Of a stretch of 5,300 nucleotides of DNA, positions 5,075 to 5,300 are shown one piece after another (positions within the stretch are counted from its first letter, which is position 1; every line of letters starts with the position of its first letter). Under the pieces are notes generated by a model. That model worked only from the letters and a program-made list of their open reading frames with translations, searched no databases and was not told the origin of the DNA. Position numbers and translations under genes: made by a program. Origin of the DNA: Bacillota bacterium (GTDB lineage: Bacteria > Bacillota > Bacilli > Lactobacillales > Streptococcaceae); the NCBI GenBank assembly GCA_021781855.1, contig JAJXWC010000163.1, positions 1 through 5,300 of the forward strand, in the 5' to 3' direction.

Positions 5075-5261
5075 ATTTTTAGCGCATGCAGGTGTGGCAA
5101 GCCGCAGAAAAGCAGAAGAACTTATCACAGCAGGAAAAGTGACGGTAAATAATGTCATTGTGACTGAATTGGGCTTTCAAGTTGAATCAGGCGACCGTGT
5201 GGAAGTCAACGGTATTGCCGTTTATAATGAGGCGCTTGTCTTTTATCTGTTTGATGACTGA
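5058..5261 (+). pseudogene. rluB: 5' part of rluB (23S rRNA pseudouridine synthase), apparently interrupted
   Basis: Intact RluB modifies helix 89 of 23S rRNA through an N-terminal S4 RNA-binding domain and a RsuA-type pseudouridine synthase domain, about 240 aa in all. Here only 67 residues are open. The S4 domain (2-60) is complete and typical: INKFLAHAGVASRRKAEELI, then GKVTVN and GDRVEVNG. After YNEALVFYLF the expected NKPRGV motif is missing; the frame reads DD and stops at TGA 5259-5261. The catalytic GRLDxxTxG motif would lie beyond the window. None of the other frames of the last 40 bases restores the motif, so this looks like an insertion or junction rather than a one-base slip. A sequencing or assembly error remains possible. 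ATG 5058 lies inside scpB; an upstream in-frame TTG/ATG would only add unlike residues. No strong ribosome binding site is visible. Confidence 0.65.
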
Positions 5262-5300
5262 TGGGGATGCTTTGTGGTTGATAGGAATGATAAAGTGCGT

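Noticed and set aside
5294..5300. GTGCG at the end as the 5' end of a group II intron inside rluB
   Set aside because: Five bases match by chance easily, and rluB homology is lost about 45 bases earlier than this point, so it does not mark the junction.
1..5300. CRISPR array, complete insertion sequence or prophage gene
   Set aside because: No regularly spaced repeats and no transposase, integrase (other than the degenerate XerD-like protein) or phage frames are present.

Overview
The window is a low-GC Firmicute chromosome segment. Gene order and protein sequence point to the Streptococcaceae, and Lactococcus is my best guess. The order murI - fused RdgB/HAM1 pyrophosphatase - YfcE-type phosphoesterase - CBS protein (CbpB/DarB type) - XerD-like protein - scpA - scpB - rluB is the housekeeping order I know from streptococci and lactococci. 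All genes are on the + strand. No phage, CRISPR, tRNA or rRNA gene is visible.

Layout. Positions 1-391 hold the 3' half of murI (glutamate racemase), joined by an ATGA overlap to the NTP pyrophosphatase (388-1338), which carries the N-terminal extra domain seen in this family. A 125-bp gap contains a strong hairpin (1390-1432). The metallophosphoesterase (1464-1967), the CBS-pair protein (1988-2449) and the XerD-like protein (2427-3143) then run with tiny gaps or overlaps. Positions 3144-3777 contain no credible gene. This stretch is richer in G+C than its flanks and packed with short hairpins and degenerate repeated words. It includes a good intrinsic terminator (3595-3630) and a second hairpin (3652-3680). 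scpA (3778-4512) and scpB (4505-5074) follow with an 8-bp overlap, and rluB starts inside scpB at 5058.

How the genes work together. MurI makes D-glutamate for peptidoglycan. The pyrophosphatase removes non-canonical purine NTPs. The CBS protein probably senses c-di-AMP. ScpA and ScpB are the kleisin and winged-helix subunits of the SMC condensin. RluB modifies 23S rRNA. The XerD-like protein has lost most tyrosine-recombinase catalytic residues and probably does not recombine DNA.

Two things stand out. First, the 634-bp structured, gene-free block separates the XerD-like gene from scpA, genes I know as close neighbours in streptococci, and shares short words with the hairpin region upstream of the phosphoesterase. 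Second, rluB loses homology at about residue 65 and meets an in-frame stop at 5259-5261, so it looks interrupted or frameshifted at the window edge.
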